64,000 nucleotides of DNA from NCBI GenBank assembly GCA_964247705.1, contig CAXTVQ010000009.1, positions 17,597 to 81,596 of the forward strand, given 5' to 3'. Shown one piece after another: positions 15,576 to 24,045 of the stretch. Every line of letters starts with the position of its first letter. Position 1 is the first letter of the stretch. The notes beneath the pieces were generated by a model that did not search any database, had not been told where the DNA came from, and saw only the letters and a list, made by a program, of their open reading frames with translations. This stretch comes from LMUY01 sp964247705 (lineage in GTDB: Bacteria; Pseudomonadota; Alphaproteobacteria; Acetobacterales; Acetobacteraceae). A program made the position numbers and the translations under genes.

Positions 15576-16274
15576 ATGTCATTTCCCGAGAGCGCCCCGC
15601 CTGCCGACCCGGTCACGCCCAAACCAGATCAGACTCCGGTCGTGGTCAAAAAATACGCGAATCGGCGCCTCTATAACACGGAGAGTTCGAGCTACATCAC
15701 GCTGGACAACCTGGCGACGATGATACGCCAAAGCCGCGATTTCGTGGTCTATGACGCAAAAACCGGCGAGGACATCACCCGGGGCGTGCTGACGCAGATC
15801 ATCGTGGAGGAGGAGAGCAAGGGCCGCGCGATGCTGCCGACCGCCTTCTTGCGCCAGATCATCGGCTTCTACGGCGACAGCCTACAGCAATTCGTGCCGC
15901 CCTACCTCGAGCAGGCGATGACCTCCTTCGCGCATCAGCAGGAGCAGATGCGCACGGCGATGCAGCAGACCATGGGCAACCTGTTCCCGGGCATGCAGGA
16001 CATCGGCCGCCAGATGGAGCGGGCGATGGGCCTGTTCGCGCCGTTCTACCGCGCCGGCGCGTCGGCGGCGGCGGAGCAGGGCGTGACGGCGGCACCGGCT
16101 CCGAACGGGGAGGCGACCACCCCCGACATGGAAGCAATGCGGCTGGAGATAGAAAGCCTGCGCATGCAACTCGCCGCGGCCCGGGTGGCGGCGCTCATGC
16201 CTCCAAAGGAGCTTCCGCACGAGGAGCCCCCCCACGAGGCGGTGTCACACCCAGTGGACGAGAAAGCGTCCTGA
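15576..16274 (+). CDS. phaR: Polyhydroxyalkanoate synthesis repressor PhaR
   Basis: Senses PHA and represses phasin and PHA genes; DNA-binding and granule-binding. 232 residues. The diagnostic N-terminal block is clear: VVKKYANRRLYNTESSSYITLDNLA followed by FVVYDAKTGEDITRGVLTQIIVEEE, then the second domain with LRQIIGFYGDSLQQFVP. The C-terminus is Ala/Pro-rich with a coiled-coil stretch and an acidic His/Glu tail. ATG at 15576 has GGAGGG at good spacing; the longer frame from 15528 is unsupported. It diverges from the phaC operon. Confidence 0.96.
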   Translation: MSFPESAPPADPVTPKPDQTPVVVKKYANRRLYNTESSSYITLDNLATMIRQSRDFVVYDAKTGEDITRGVLTQIIVEEESKGRAMLPTAFLRQIIGFYGDSLQQFVPPYLEQAMTSFAHQQEQMRTAMQQTMGNLFPGMQDIGRQMERAMGLFAPFYRAGASAAAEQGVTAAPAPNGEATTPDMEAMRLEIESLRMQLAAARVAALMPPKELPHEEPPHEAVSHPVDEKAS

Positions 16275-16297
16275 GGTCCTGCAGAGGCGGGCTTGGC

Positions 16298-17146
16298 TCA
16301 GTAGCGCCGCGGGGAGGCCGGCAAGGATTGCTGCCGTATCGGCGCGTAGCCCGAGGAGCTTGCGGGCGGCGGCAAGTCCGATGACTGGACGCCTTGCACG
16401 GGGGCCGAACCCATGGGGATGGACGCAGCCGGCCCTGGTTGCAGGCTTGCCGTCGCGTTCGTGCCGTAGCGGCCCAGCACCTCGCGCAGCGGCGACGCAC
16501 CAGGGTTGTTGGCGTCCATCGAGATGACGATCTGCTGCGCCGCCTCTTCCTTGCCGTAGTACACGCGGTTCCATTCGCTCTTGGTCGCGAGCACGCTGCC
16601 GGAGATCGAAATCCCGGCATACAGCCCGCGGGACCGGGTGAAGCCCACGATGTCGGCGCCGACGTTGCCCGTCGTGGCCCCTTCTACGCCGCCGCCCCAC
16701 CGCACCAGCACGCCGCTCGCATCCGCCGCCAGCTTGAACTGGTCGTCCATCACTGCGCGCAGGCCTTTTTCGGTGAGGATCATCAGCATGATCTCGCTGT
16801 CCTGCAGCCCGGCCTGGAAACCGAAGGATCCGGACCCGAGGCTATAGAACGCCGGGTTGGACCACGAGCCGCTGCCATCCCGCGCAACCAGTACGCAGTC
16901 CCCGCCCTGGCCGCCGAACAAGAACCCGGCGGTGAACACCTGCGGGCAGATCATCGCCGCCCGCGCCCGCCGCAGCATGTGCTGCGCGTCCGTTCCGTCC
17001 TGGTCGTTCAGCATCTCCTGCGCGGCCAGGGTCGAACGATCCACCAGCGCCTGCTGCTGCGCCTGCGCCCGGGCGGGGGACGGGGCGACAAGCGGTGCTG
17101 CAGCGGCAAAGGCGGTGACGGCGGCCATCAGGCCAAAGCGGGTCAT
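16298..17146 (-). CDS. Exported SYLF (Ysc84-type) domain protein
   Basis: 282 residues. Signal peptide MTRFGLMAAVTAFAAAAPLV ending ARAQ near residue 28. The central domain has the SYLF/Ysc84 pattern: ARAAMICPQVFTAGFLFGGQGG, then GSWSNPAFYSLGSGSFGFQAG, IMLILTEKGL-type strand and SRGLYAGISISGSVL. Such domains bind phosphoinositides in eukaryotes; in bacteria the role is unknown, probably envelope-associated. The C-terminus is Pro/Ser-rich and disordered. Convergent with phaR, 23 bases apart; diverges from the LysE-type gene. Confidence 0.88.
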   Translation of the reverse strand: MTRFGLMAAVTAFAAAAPLVAPSPARAQAQQQALVDRSTLAAQEMLNDQDGTDAQHMLRRARAAMICPQVFTAGFLFGGQGGDCVLVARDGSGSWSNPAFYSLGSGSFGFQAGLQDSEIMLMILTEKGLRAVMDDQFKLAADASGVLVRWGGGVEGATTGNVGADIVGFTRSRGLYAGISISGSVLATKSEWNRVYYGKEEAAQQIVISMDANNPGASPLREVLGRYGTNATASLQPGPAASIPMGSAPVQGVQSSDLPPPASSSGYAPIRQQSLPASPRRY

Positions 17147-17294
17147 TGGCGGTCTCTCCCACGTAGCAAGGCGGACAATACATATTCACGAAGGGGTTAC
17201 AAAGCGTCTCTAACCCTCGATGACACTTTGTCCAGCACCGTGGCAAATTTGTGCCGGTCCTGTAAGAATTATTCCAAGCGTGAAAGGGACCGCG

Positions 17295-17903
17295 ATGGGC
17301 TGGCTGTTCGTGCAAGGGATGGGGTTCGGCCTGGCAGTGGCGGCGCCAGTCGGGCCGATGTCGCTGCTCTGCATGCGGCGGACCCTGGCGCAGGGTTGGC
17401 GCCCGGGTTTGGCAACCGGCGCCGGGATCGCCACGGGTGACGCGATGTACGCCTGCGTGGCGGTGGCGGGGCTGGCCGGGTTGTCGCAATTCATGCTGGC
17501 GCACCAGCGGCCATTTCACCTCGCGGCGGGGCTGTTCCTGCTCTACCTCGGCGCCCGCACGGCGTTCGCCCGCGTGGCGCCCGGCACAGCCCCCCAGCCG
17601 GCCATGGCGACGGGCCGGGCGTTCGCGAGTTCGGTGCTGCTGACGCTGACCAATCCGCCCACGATCATCATCATGGCCGCCATCTTCGCCAGCCTCGCTC
17701 CACCGGACGGCTTCGACCCGGCGAGCGCGGCGGCCACGGTCGGCGGCGTCTGCACCGGGTCCGCGTTGTGGTGGTGCGGCGTGGTGGCCGGCGTATCTGC
17801 GCTACGTCATGCGCTTGGCGACCGTGCCCGGCGCTGGATCGACCGCTTGGCCGGAACGGTGCTCGCCCTGTTCGGCGCGTTGGAAATCCGCCGGGCGCTT
17901 TGA
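17295..17903 (+). CDS. LysE/RhtB family amino acid exporter
   Basis: 202 residues with about six hydrophobic segments. The N-terminus GFGLAVAAPVGPMSLLCMRR matches the LysE family opening (GPxxLxxxxR), and LTLTNPPTIIIMAAIFASL matches the conserved TNP helix. Members export amino acids or related small molecules; the substrate is not predictable. ATG at 17295 preferred; a GTG at 17280 is possible. Stands alone between a divergent SYLF gene and a convergent operon. Confidence 0.88.
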   Translation: MGWLFVQGMGFGLAVAAPVGPMSLLCMRRTLAQGWRPGLATGAGIATGDAMYACVAVAGLAGLSQFMLAHQRPFHLAAGLFLLYLGARTAFARVAPGTAPQPAMATGRAFASSVLLTLTNPPTIIIMAAIFASLAPPDGFDPASAAATVGGVCTGSALWWCGVVAGVSALRHALGDRARRWIDRLAGTVLALFGALEIRRAL

Positions 17904-17931
17904 CGGGCCGGCCCCGGTTCCCAGCCGGACG

Positions 17932-18864
17932 CTATTCCGGCGTGGTAGCAGCGGCGGCGGCCGGCGGCGCCGACGCGGGCGTGGCCGTTGCCTCAGGCGC
18001 ACCCGTCGGATGCGGCCGGTTCATCATGGCGCCCGTCATCGGGATGAAGAACACGCCCACGTCCCGCCGCGAGTGCACCTTGCCCTCCGCGTCCTTGGTG
18101 TAGACGTAGAGCACCTGGCCGCGCTTGAAGGGCTGGCCGATCGGGATGATCATCCGTCCGCCGGGCTTCAACTGCTTGAACAGGTCCGGCGGCGTGTACT
18201 GGGCGGCGCAGGTCGCCATGATGATGTCGAACCCGCCCGATACTTCCGGCCAGCCGAAATACCCGTCGCCGACCCGGCTCTCGATGTTGGTGTAGCCGAG
18301 CGGCTCCCATAGTTTCGCCACCGCGTGACCCAGGGGCTCGATGATCTCGATGCTGTAGGCGCGCTTGACGATGCGCGACAGCAGGGAGGACTGGAACCCG
18401 CTGCCGGTGCCGATCTCGAGCGTGGTGTCGCCGGGTTGCGGCTTGCAGATTTGCGTCATGTAGGCCTGGCCGAGATAGTCCGACAGCGCCGAGCCATAGC
18501 CGAGCGCCCAGGGTTTCGGATCCGCCTCGTAAGCCTCGCCCGACATCGCGCGGTGATCGGCGTAGTTGTAGTGGTAGTACTCGCGCGGCACGACCTCGAA
18601 GGCGCGCATCACCGCCGGGTCGGCGCTGCCCAGGCGGTCCTTCAGGTAGCTCTCGATCTTGGCCAGCGCGGCCGGCTTGCGGGCCTGGATCGCGTCGAAC
18701 TGGGACTGCGACAGGTCGATCGGGCGGCCGGATTTGCGCATCGCTTCCTCGAACGCGTCTCTCGTCCAGCCCGGCGAGGCGGCGGCAAAGGCGGCAGGCA
18801 CGAAAGCGCCACTGGCGGCAGCACCCAGCAGGGTGCGTCGGGTTAGGGAAGGGATGGCTGCCAC
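17932..18864 (-). CDS. Exported protein-L-isoaspartate methyltransferase-like protein
   Basis: 310 residues. Core motifs of PCMT are clear: TLEIGTGSGFQSSLLSRIV (SAM site), RVGDGYFGWPE, FDIIMATCAAQYTPPDLFKQ and KPGGRMIIPIG. PCMT normally repairs isoaspartyl residues in the cytoplasm. Here the N-terminus reads SLTRRTLLGAAASGAFVPAAFA, a Tat-like signal, giving a periplasmic location where SAM is not expected. The start is a GTG at 18864 that overlaps the end of the upstream gene by 22 bases. The C-terminus ends in an Ala/Pro/Thr tail. Third gene of an operon with a membrane SpeE-like protein and an exported hydrolase. Whether it is an active methyltransferase is open. Confidence 0.85.
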   Translation of the reverse strand: MAAIPSLTRRTLLGAAASGAFVPAAFAAASPGWTRDAFEEAMRKSGRPIDLSQSQFDAIQARKPAALAKIESYLKDRLGSADPAVMRAFEVVPREYYHYNYADHRAMSGEAYEADPKPWALGYGSALSDYLGQAYMTQICKPQPGDTTLEIGTGSGFQSSLLSRIVKRAYSIEIIEPLGHAVAKLWEPLGYTNIESRVGDGYFGWPEVSGGFDIIMATCAAQYTPPDLFKQLKPGGRMIIPIGQPFKRGQVLYVYTKDAEGKVHSRRDVGVFFIPMTGAMMNRPHPTGAPEATATPASAPPAAAAATTPE

Positions 18865-21260
18865 TGCACTGTCTTTCGGAAGGATGGATACGCTGCGTAA
18901 CAAATCACATAGAGTAAAGCGGCGCCAAGGAGAACCCAGTGCAGGCCGCCTTGGGTCGCGAGCAGGTTGGCCAGTGGCGTCGCCACCACACTGAACGCGC
19001 CGTTCACCGCCCAGGCGAACGGCAGCATGGGTCCCGACCCGGTGCGGGCCAGCCCGAGCGGGAACGGCATGCCGAGCGCCACCGACACGGGCGCCAAGGC
19101 GAGCACGACCAGGGCGGCGCGCACGGCCCAGGGCCAGTCCAAGGTGGCGAGCATCGCGGGCAGCAACCCGGCATAGGCGGCCAGGCACCACAGCACCACG
19201 ATCCCGGTCGAGAGCGCGATGCCGGCCGGCCCGACGCGTTCGGCGAGCAAGCTGCCCACGCCCGAGAACACCAGCATCGCAGTCAGCACGAGCGCGAAGG
19301 CAGCCGTGCGGTCGTTGAGGAACAGGCTGGCGCGTTCGATCATCGCGATCTCGATGAACAGGAAGCCCAGGCCGAGGCAGGCGAAATACACGATGGGCCG
19401 CACGATGGCGCCGCCCGCCGCGCGCAGCTTGCGGCCGGCCAGCAGCGGCACCAGCAACACCAGCACGGCGATCACCGCCGCCTGGGCGAGCACGGCGAGG
19501 TTCACCAACTGCCCGATCTCCGCCTGCGGCAGGATCTCCAGCCGGCGCAGGATGGTGCCCAGGTGGGTGAGTTGCAGGACGTCGTAGTAGGCCGGGCGGT
19601 CCAGCGTGGCCGGGGCCAGGGCGAAGGCGTCGGCGGAGGGCGTGGGCTGGCCGCGCAGCACGGCGCCGGCCTCGTCCGCGATCGAGTCGTCCGAACCCTC
19701 GCCCGAGGTCACGGCGCCGTCGTCGAAGGAAACGGCAGGCAGGTCGTTGTAAATGCCGGCGCGGGACGCGGCGACGTCGATGCCCGGGTAGTAGGACACG
19801 TCGAACGACCGGGCGTCGCACCAGGCGCGGATGGCGGCGATGCGCTCGGCGTTCCACGGCTCGAGCGAGAGCAGGATCCGCACGTTCCAGGCGGAGCGGT
19901 AGGCCACCACGTGCTGCGCCGGGTCCGCGACGCCGGCGGCGAGCAGCGCTTGGCGGGCGGTGGCCAGCACGCGCAGGGCGTAGACGGGGAACTCGCGGAT
20001 GGAGACCGGAATGGAGACGATGCCGCCTTCGTCCACCGCGCCCAGGTCGGCGGCGAGAGCCTCGGCGGTGTAGGCGGTGCTGTTCGCCTCGGCCGAGTCC
20101 AGGAAGTCGCCGGAGATGTCCACCAGGTCGTAGCCGCTGCCGGATCGCGCCGCCGCCAGCGCGCCATCCGCCGAGAGGCTCACCCGCGGGTCGGCCGCCA
20201 GCGGAAGGGAACCGCCCAGCCCGTGCTGCAGCGCGCCCAGCACCACGGGATCCGGTTCGAGCGCCGTCACGTGGCGGGCGCCCAACGCCAGTGCCTCCGC
20301 GATGCGGAACCCACCCGAGGACCCGGCGAGCAGCACCCGAGCCCCCGGCCGCAGCGCGTAGGGCAGCGCCGCCAATGTCGCCGGGGCGTAATGTGCGTCG
20401 AGCAGGCCCGGCTTGGGCAGGGCGGCGACGCGGTTGCCGTCGCGGTACAGACCGAAGGTTTGCGGCGGCCCGGGGACGTTCAGCAGGCCCATGTCGTTGG
20501 AAACGTCCGTGTCGACGCGTTCGGTGAAGTCGTCGAGCAGGGTGTAGAGCCCGCGGGGAGATTTGACCTGCGCCAGCACCCGGCTGTCCGGCACGTGCAG
20601 GGGGGCGTAGATCGCCTTGAAGTCGTTGTAGGCGGCCTGGCTGAAGCCGAGCAGCCCGGCCTCGCACACGGCCAGGGCCAGCAAGCCCGCCACCGCCGCG
20701 CGCCGCACCGGGCCGAACAGGGTGGCGGCGGCGAGCGGGACCAAGAGCACCGGAACCAGCAGGAACGGGTGCACGACGGACATCAGCGCCAGCACCAGCG
20801 CGGACCCGGCGCCCGCCCCCAGCAGGTCTGCGCCGTAGACCCGGCCGATGCGGTCGTCGTTCAGCACGAAGCACAGGCTGATGTAGATGCCCGTCAGGTA
20901 GAAGAACGGCAGCAGCACGGCGTAATACAGCGCGATGTTGCCGATCTGCGGGCCGTAGGTCGCTGCGTTCTGCAGTTGCAGCGGGTTGAACGGGTTGGCC
21001 GTCACCCCCCAGAACCCGGCCGCCGCGCTCACCACCAGCGCCACCGGCAACCAGGCCAGCAGCGCCCGCGCGTGGCGCACCGCCGGACCGCGGGCGAGCG
21101 CCATCGTGACACCGCTGAACGCGAACCCGACCATCACGATCGAGATCACCCAGTAACCATACTCCGACCATTTCGCGACGGCGAAGTACCGGGTCAGCGC
21201 CGTCTCCAATCCCACCGCGGCACCCGACACCAGGAACAGCGGCAGCAGGCGTGCCCGCAT
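18843..21260 (-). CDS. Large membrane protein with an embedded spermidine-synthase-like domain
   Basis: About 805 residues. N-terminal third: six or seven hydrophobic helices. Middle (roughly residues 300-500): a SAM/dcSAM Rossmann domain with GARVLLAGSSGGFRIAEAL, an acidic strand end (ALEPDPVVLGAL) and YDLVDISGDFLDS followed by the AYTAEALAADLGAV helix, as in SpeE-type aminopropyltransferases. C-terminal third: seven or so helices including FLFIEIAMIERASLFL and ALGMPFPLGLAR. This architecture matches uncharacterised bacterial 'spermine/spermidine synthase' membrane proteins. ATG 21260 shares one base with the hydrolase stop. Substrate unknown; possibly a polyamine-like transfer at the membrane. 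Confidence 0.82.
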   Translation of the reverse strand: MRARLLPLFLVSGAAVGLETALTRYFAVAKWSEYGYWVISIVMVGFAFSGVTMALARGPAVRHARALLAWLPVALVVSAAAGFWGVTANPFNPLQLQNAATYGPQIGNIALYYAVLLPFFYLTGIYISLCFVLNDDRIGRVYGADLLGAGAGSALVLALMSVVHPFLLVPVLLVPLAAATLFGPVRRAAVAGLLALAVCEAGLLGFSQAAYNDFKAIYAPLHVPDSRVLAQVKSPRGLYTLLDDFTERVDTDVSNDMGLLNVPGPPQTFGLYRDGNRVAALPKPGLLDAHYAPATLAALPYALRPGARVLLAGSSGGFRIAEALALGARHVTALEPDPVVLGALQHGLGGSLPLAADPRVSLSADGALAAARSGSGYDLVDISGDFLDSAEANSTAYTAEALAADLGAVDEGGIVSIPVSIREFPVYALRVLATARQALLAAGVADPAQHVVAYRSAWNVRILLSLEPWNAERIAAIRAWCDARSFDVSYYPGIDVAASRAGIYNDLPAVSFDDGAVTSGEGSDDSIADEAGAVLRGQPTPSADAFALAPATLDRPAYYDVLQLTHLGTILRRLEILPQAEIGQLVNLAVLAQAAVIAVLVLLVPLLAGRKLRAAGGAIVRPIVYFACLGLGFLFIEIAMIERASLFLNDRTAAFALVLTAMLVFSGVGSLLAERVGPAGIALSTGIVVLWCLAAYAGLLPAMLATLDWPWAVRAALVVLALAPVSVALGMPFPLGLARTGSGPMLPFAWAVNGAFSVVATPLANLLATQGGLHWVLLGAALLYVICYAAYPSFRKTVQWQPSLP

Positions 21261-22132
21261 CAAGGCGCGTGCACCTGGGCGTGCAGGAAGGCCAGCATCT
21301 CAGCGTTGAAGCGGTCGCCGTCATCGATGAAAAGCGCGTGCCCGGCGTCGTCGTAGATGTCGGACTGCACGCCGGGGTGGCGCGCCTGCAGGTTCTCCGC
21401 CTGACCGGCCAGGCGCGGGGTGACGATATACAGGATCGGCTTGTGCACGGTGTAGATGGCGTCATGCCAGAACGTGCGCGGCACGGGGTAGGACAGCAGC
21501 GCCGCCGAGGCATACAGCGGGGTGCGCAGCGCCGTATCGGTCAGTTGGTCGAGATACTCTTCGCTCTGCGGCCGGTGGAACATGCCGCGGACGAAGCTGC
21601 CCATCGCTACCTCCCGCGACGCCCGCGGGCCACGGATGCGTGGTCCGCGGGCCACGGTCGGCGGCGGGTCCTCCCCCACCGAATTGTCGATCAGCACCAT
21701 GGCAAGAAGCTGGCTGTCCCCCGCCTCGTGCACATAGGCCAGGCTGTCCAGCACGCCGAGCGACCAGCCGACGAGCACCACGTGCCGGCCACCCAGCGCG
21801 TGCAGCAGGTCGCCGATGTCGGCGCCTCGACGGTACGGTTCGTAGCCGGTCGCGGGGACATCGCTATCCCCCTGGCCACGGGGATCGAGCGCGACGACGT
21901 GGTAATCGCGCGAGAAGAAGTCGATCTGGCGCTGGAAGATCCAGGCCGGCATGGTCCAGCCCGGCACGAAGACGAGGGTCGGGGCGAAGTTCGGCCCCGT
22001 CTCCGTGTAATGCAATCGCACGCCGTCGCTGGTGGTGAAGAACCGGTCCGCAGCGTCGGCCATGCCGGGCAGGAGCAAGGCGGCGATCACGAGCAACTTG
22101 AGGCAGGGACGCAGATTGAAGCGGGGGCGCAT
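21260..22132 (-). CDS. Exported alpha/beta hydrolase
   Basis: 290 residues. Signal peptide LKLLVIAALLLPGMADAA, cleavage near residue 27. Alpha/beta-hydrolase core: LVFVPGWTMPAWIF (oxyanion loop), VVALDPRGQGDSD, nucleophile elbow GWSLG with S124, and C-terminal AGHALF with H265. Probably a periplasmic esterase, lipase or peptidase. First gene of the operon with the SpeE-like and PCMT-like genes; the next ATG overlaps its stop. Diverges from a small TTG-started gene. Confidence 0.88.
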   Translation of the reverse strand: MRPRFNLRPCLKLLVIAALLLPGMADAADRFFTTSDGVRLHYTETGPNFAPTLVFVPGWTMPAWIFQRQIDFFSRDYHVVALDPRGQGDSDVPATGYEPYRRGADIGDLLHALGGRHVVLVGWSLGVLDSLAYVHEAGDSQLLAMVLIDNSVGEDPPPTVARGPRIRGPRASREVAMGSFVRGMFHRPQSEEYLDQLTDTALRTPLYASAALLSYPVPRTFWHDAIYTVHKPILYIVTPRLAGQAENLQARHPGVQSDIYDDAGHALFIDDGDRFNAEMLAFLHAQVHAP

Positions 22133-22189
22133 GCAGCGTTATGGCCGGGCAAAGCGTTCGGCTGCAACTGGACTGATGGAGGGCAAAGC

Positions 22190-22366
22190 TTGAGCGAGGA
22201 CACTCCTGGCAACCGCGGTCCGCTGGTGGCGCTCATTCTCGTCGCAGTGCTGGTAGCGGGCGGGCTTTGGCTGTCGTCCCATTTGCGGGCCAGTTCGCAA
22301 ATCCAGGACTGCGTCATGGCCGGCCGTACGAACTGCGCGCCGATCCAAGTGCCGCAGAAAGGTTAG
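22190..22366 (+). CDS. Small single-helix membrane protein, TTG start
   Basis: 58 residues starting at a TTG eight bases after GGAGGG. One hydrophobic helix (GPLVALILVAVLVAGGLW) is followed by SSHLRASSQIQDCVMAGRTNCAPI, with two Cys residues that would face the periplasm. I recall similar short proteins with the 'LxDCxxxGRxNC' tail in alphaproteobacteria, but that is memory, not a search. Function unknown. The stop lies eight bases from the stop of the convergent MFS gene. Confidence 0.65.
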   Translation: MSEDTPGNRGPLVALILVAVLVAGGLWLSSHLRASSQIQDCVMAGRTNCAPIQVPQKG

Positions 22367-22374
22367 ATCCGCGT

Positions 22375-23961
22375 CTAGTGTCCGAGTGTTGCTGCCTCTT
22401 CCGGGGCACTTCCTGACACCGTCCGCAACGGGATGTCCCTCAGCCCTGCCGCGATGACGATCGCCACCATGAAGAGCGCCAGGCTCGCCAGGAACGCCAT
22501 GGTGAACCCGGCGGACAACGCCTGCCGGCCTGCGGCCAGTGCTGCCGGGCCGAGTGCCGCGAGTGGACCGTCCGGCTTCAGCGCGCCGAGATCGGACCCG
22601 CCCGGCAGGTGCTCCGCCGCAAGCCGCGCCGCGAACACGCCGGTGAGCAGCGCGCCCACCATCGTGCTGCCGAAGGCGCCGCCCAGCGAGCGGAGGAACA
22701 GCATCGCACCTGTGGCCGTGCCCACGTCCCGCCGCTCGGCCGCGTTCTGCACCATGACCATGATGTTCGGCAGGCAGATCCCGATGCCGAGCCCTTCGAC
22801 CGCCATCGCCACCATCACGAGCCACAGCGGCGTCGTGGTCGTCACTGCCGCCATGCCCGCCAATCCGGCGGCGCCGAGGCCGAAGCCCACCAGGATGATG
22901 CCCTTCGTGCGCCCCAGCCGCCGTGCCATCTGGCCGCCGGTGAACGCGCCGATCGTGTTGAGCACCAGGAACGGGGTGACCATGAACCCGGAGGCGGACG
23001 CATCGGCGCCGCGGATCAACTGAAAGAACAGCGGCAGCAGGAACGTGGTGCCGAGCAGCCCGACCGACGTGATGAACGCCAGCATCACGCCGCGGGTGAA
23101 CACCATCTCCCGGAACATGCGCGGCGGCAGGATCGGGTCGGGCGCGCGCTGCTCATGCCATACCAGCACGGCGAACAGCACGGCCGACGCGGCCAGCAGG
23201 CCGATGATCGGCACGGACAGCCAGGGATATTCCGTGCCGCCCCAACTCAGCACCAGCAACAGCGCCGTCACCCCGCCCGTCAGCAGGGCCGCGCCGAAAT
23301 AGTCGATCTTGCCGCGCACGTTGCGCACCGGCAGCAGCTTGAGCGCCCGGTTGCACAGCACCATCGCGGCCAGCCCGAACGGCACGTTGATCCAGAACAC
23401 GAACGTCCACGAGATATGGTCGGTGAACCAGCCGCCCACGACGGGGCCGGCGACAGAGGCGATGCCCCAGGTTCCGGCCATGTAGCCCTGGTAGCGGCCG
23501 CGCTCGCGGGGGGAGACGACGTCCGCGATGGCGGCCTGCGCCATGGCCATCAACCCGGCGCCGCCCAGGCCCTGAACCGCACGGAACACGATCAACTGGA
23601 TCAGGCTCTGCGACAGCGCACACAGCACCGAGGCCACGATGAACAGCGCCAACGCCGGCAGCAGCAGCGCCCGGCGGCCATACATGTCGGACAGCTTGCC
23701 ATAGATCGGCGTCGCCGCGGTCGATGTCAGCAGGTAGGCCGACACGATCCATGACAGGTGGCCGAACGCGTGAAGCTCCGCCGCGATGGTCGGCACCGCC
23801 GGGATCACCACCGTCTGGTCCAGCGCGGCGAGCAGGATGCACAGCAGGATGCCCGTGATGACGCGGAGGATCTGCTGGTGGGAGAACACCAGCGGCGCTG
23901 CCGCTTGGGTCTCCGGGAGGGGTGTATCGGGGGCGATCGCGGCGGCTGTTGGCGGCGGCAT
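22375..23961 (-). CDS. MFS multidrug efflux transporter, EmrB/QacA (DHA2) family
   Basis: 528 residues with about 14 hydrophobic segments, the DHA2 number. Motif D1-like LDQTVVIPAVPTIAAELH in the first helix, motif A GKLSDMYGRRALLL, motif B FRAVQGLGGAGLMA and motif C SVAGPVVGGWFTD are all present. Proton-driven export of drugs or toxic compounds across the inner membrane; the substrate is not predictable. No adjacent EmrA or outer-membrane partner and no regulator next to it. Confidence 0.94.
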   Translation of the reverse strand: MPPPTAAAIAPDTPLPETQAAAPLVFSHQQILRVITGILLCILLAALDQTVVIPAVPTIAAELHAFGHLSWIVSAYLLTSTAATPIYGKLSDMYGRRALLLPALALFIVASVLCALSQSLIQLIVFRAVQGLGGAGLMAMAQAAIADVVSPRERGRYQGYMAGTWGIASVAGPVVGGWFTDHISWTFVFWINVPFGLAAMVLCNRALKLLPVRNVRGKIDYFGAALLTGGVTALLLVLSWGGTEYPWLSVPIIGLLAASAVLFAVLVWHEQRAPDPILPPRMFREMVFTRGVMLAFITSVGLLGTTFLLPLFFQLIRGADASASGFMVTPFLVLNTIGAFTGGQMARRLGRTKGIILVGFGLGAAGLAGMAAVTTTTPLWLVMVAMAVEGLGIGICLPNIMVMVQNAAERRDVGTATGAMLFLRSLGGAFGSTMVGALLTGVFAARLAAEHLPGGSDLGALKPDGPLAALGPAALAAGRQALSAGFTMAFLASLALFMVAIVIAAGLRDIPLRTVSGSAPEEAATLGH

Positions 23962-24045
23962 GCGTCAGCCTTACTCCCTTAATTTGGCCCCGTCAGCCCT
24001 GGCCGTCCTCACGGATCGCGGAACGGCCACCCCTCCCCGCGCGGG

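Noticed and set aside
18939..21356. An 805-codon plus-strand frame opposite the SpeE-like membrane protein
   Set aside because: No hydrophobic segments or motifs; composition (Gln, His, Arg, Gly) is that of an antisense shadow.
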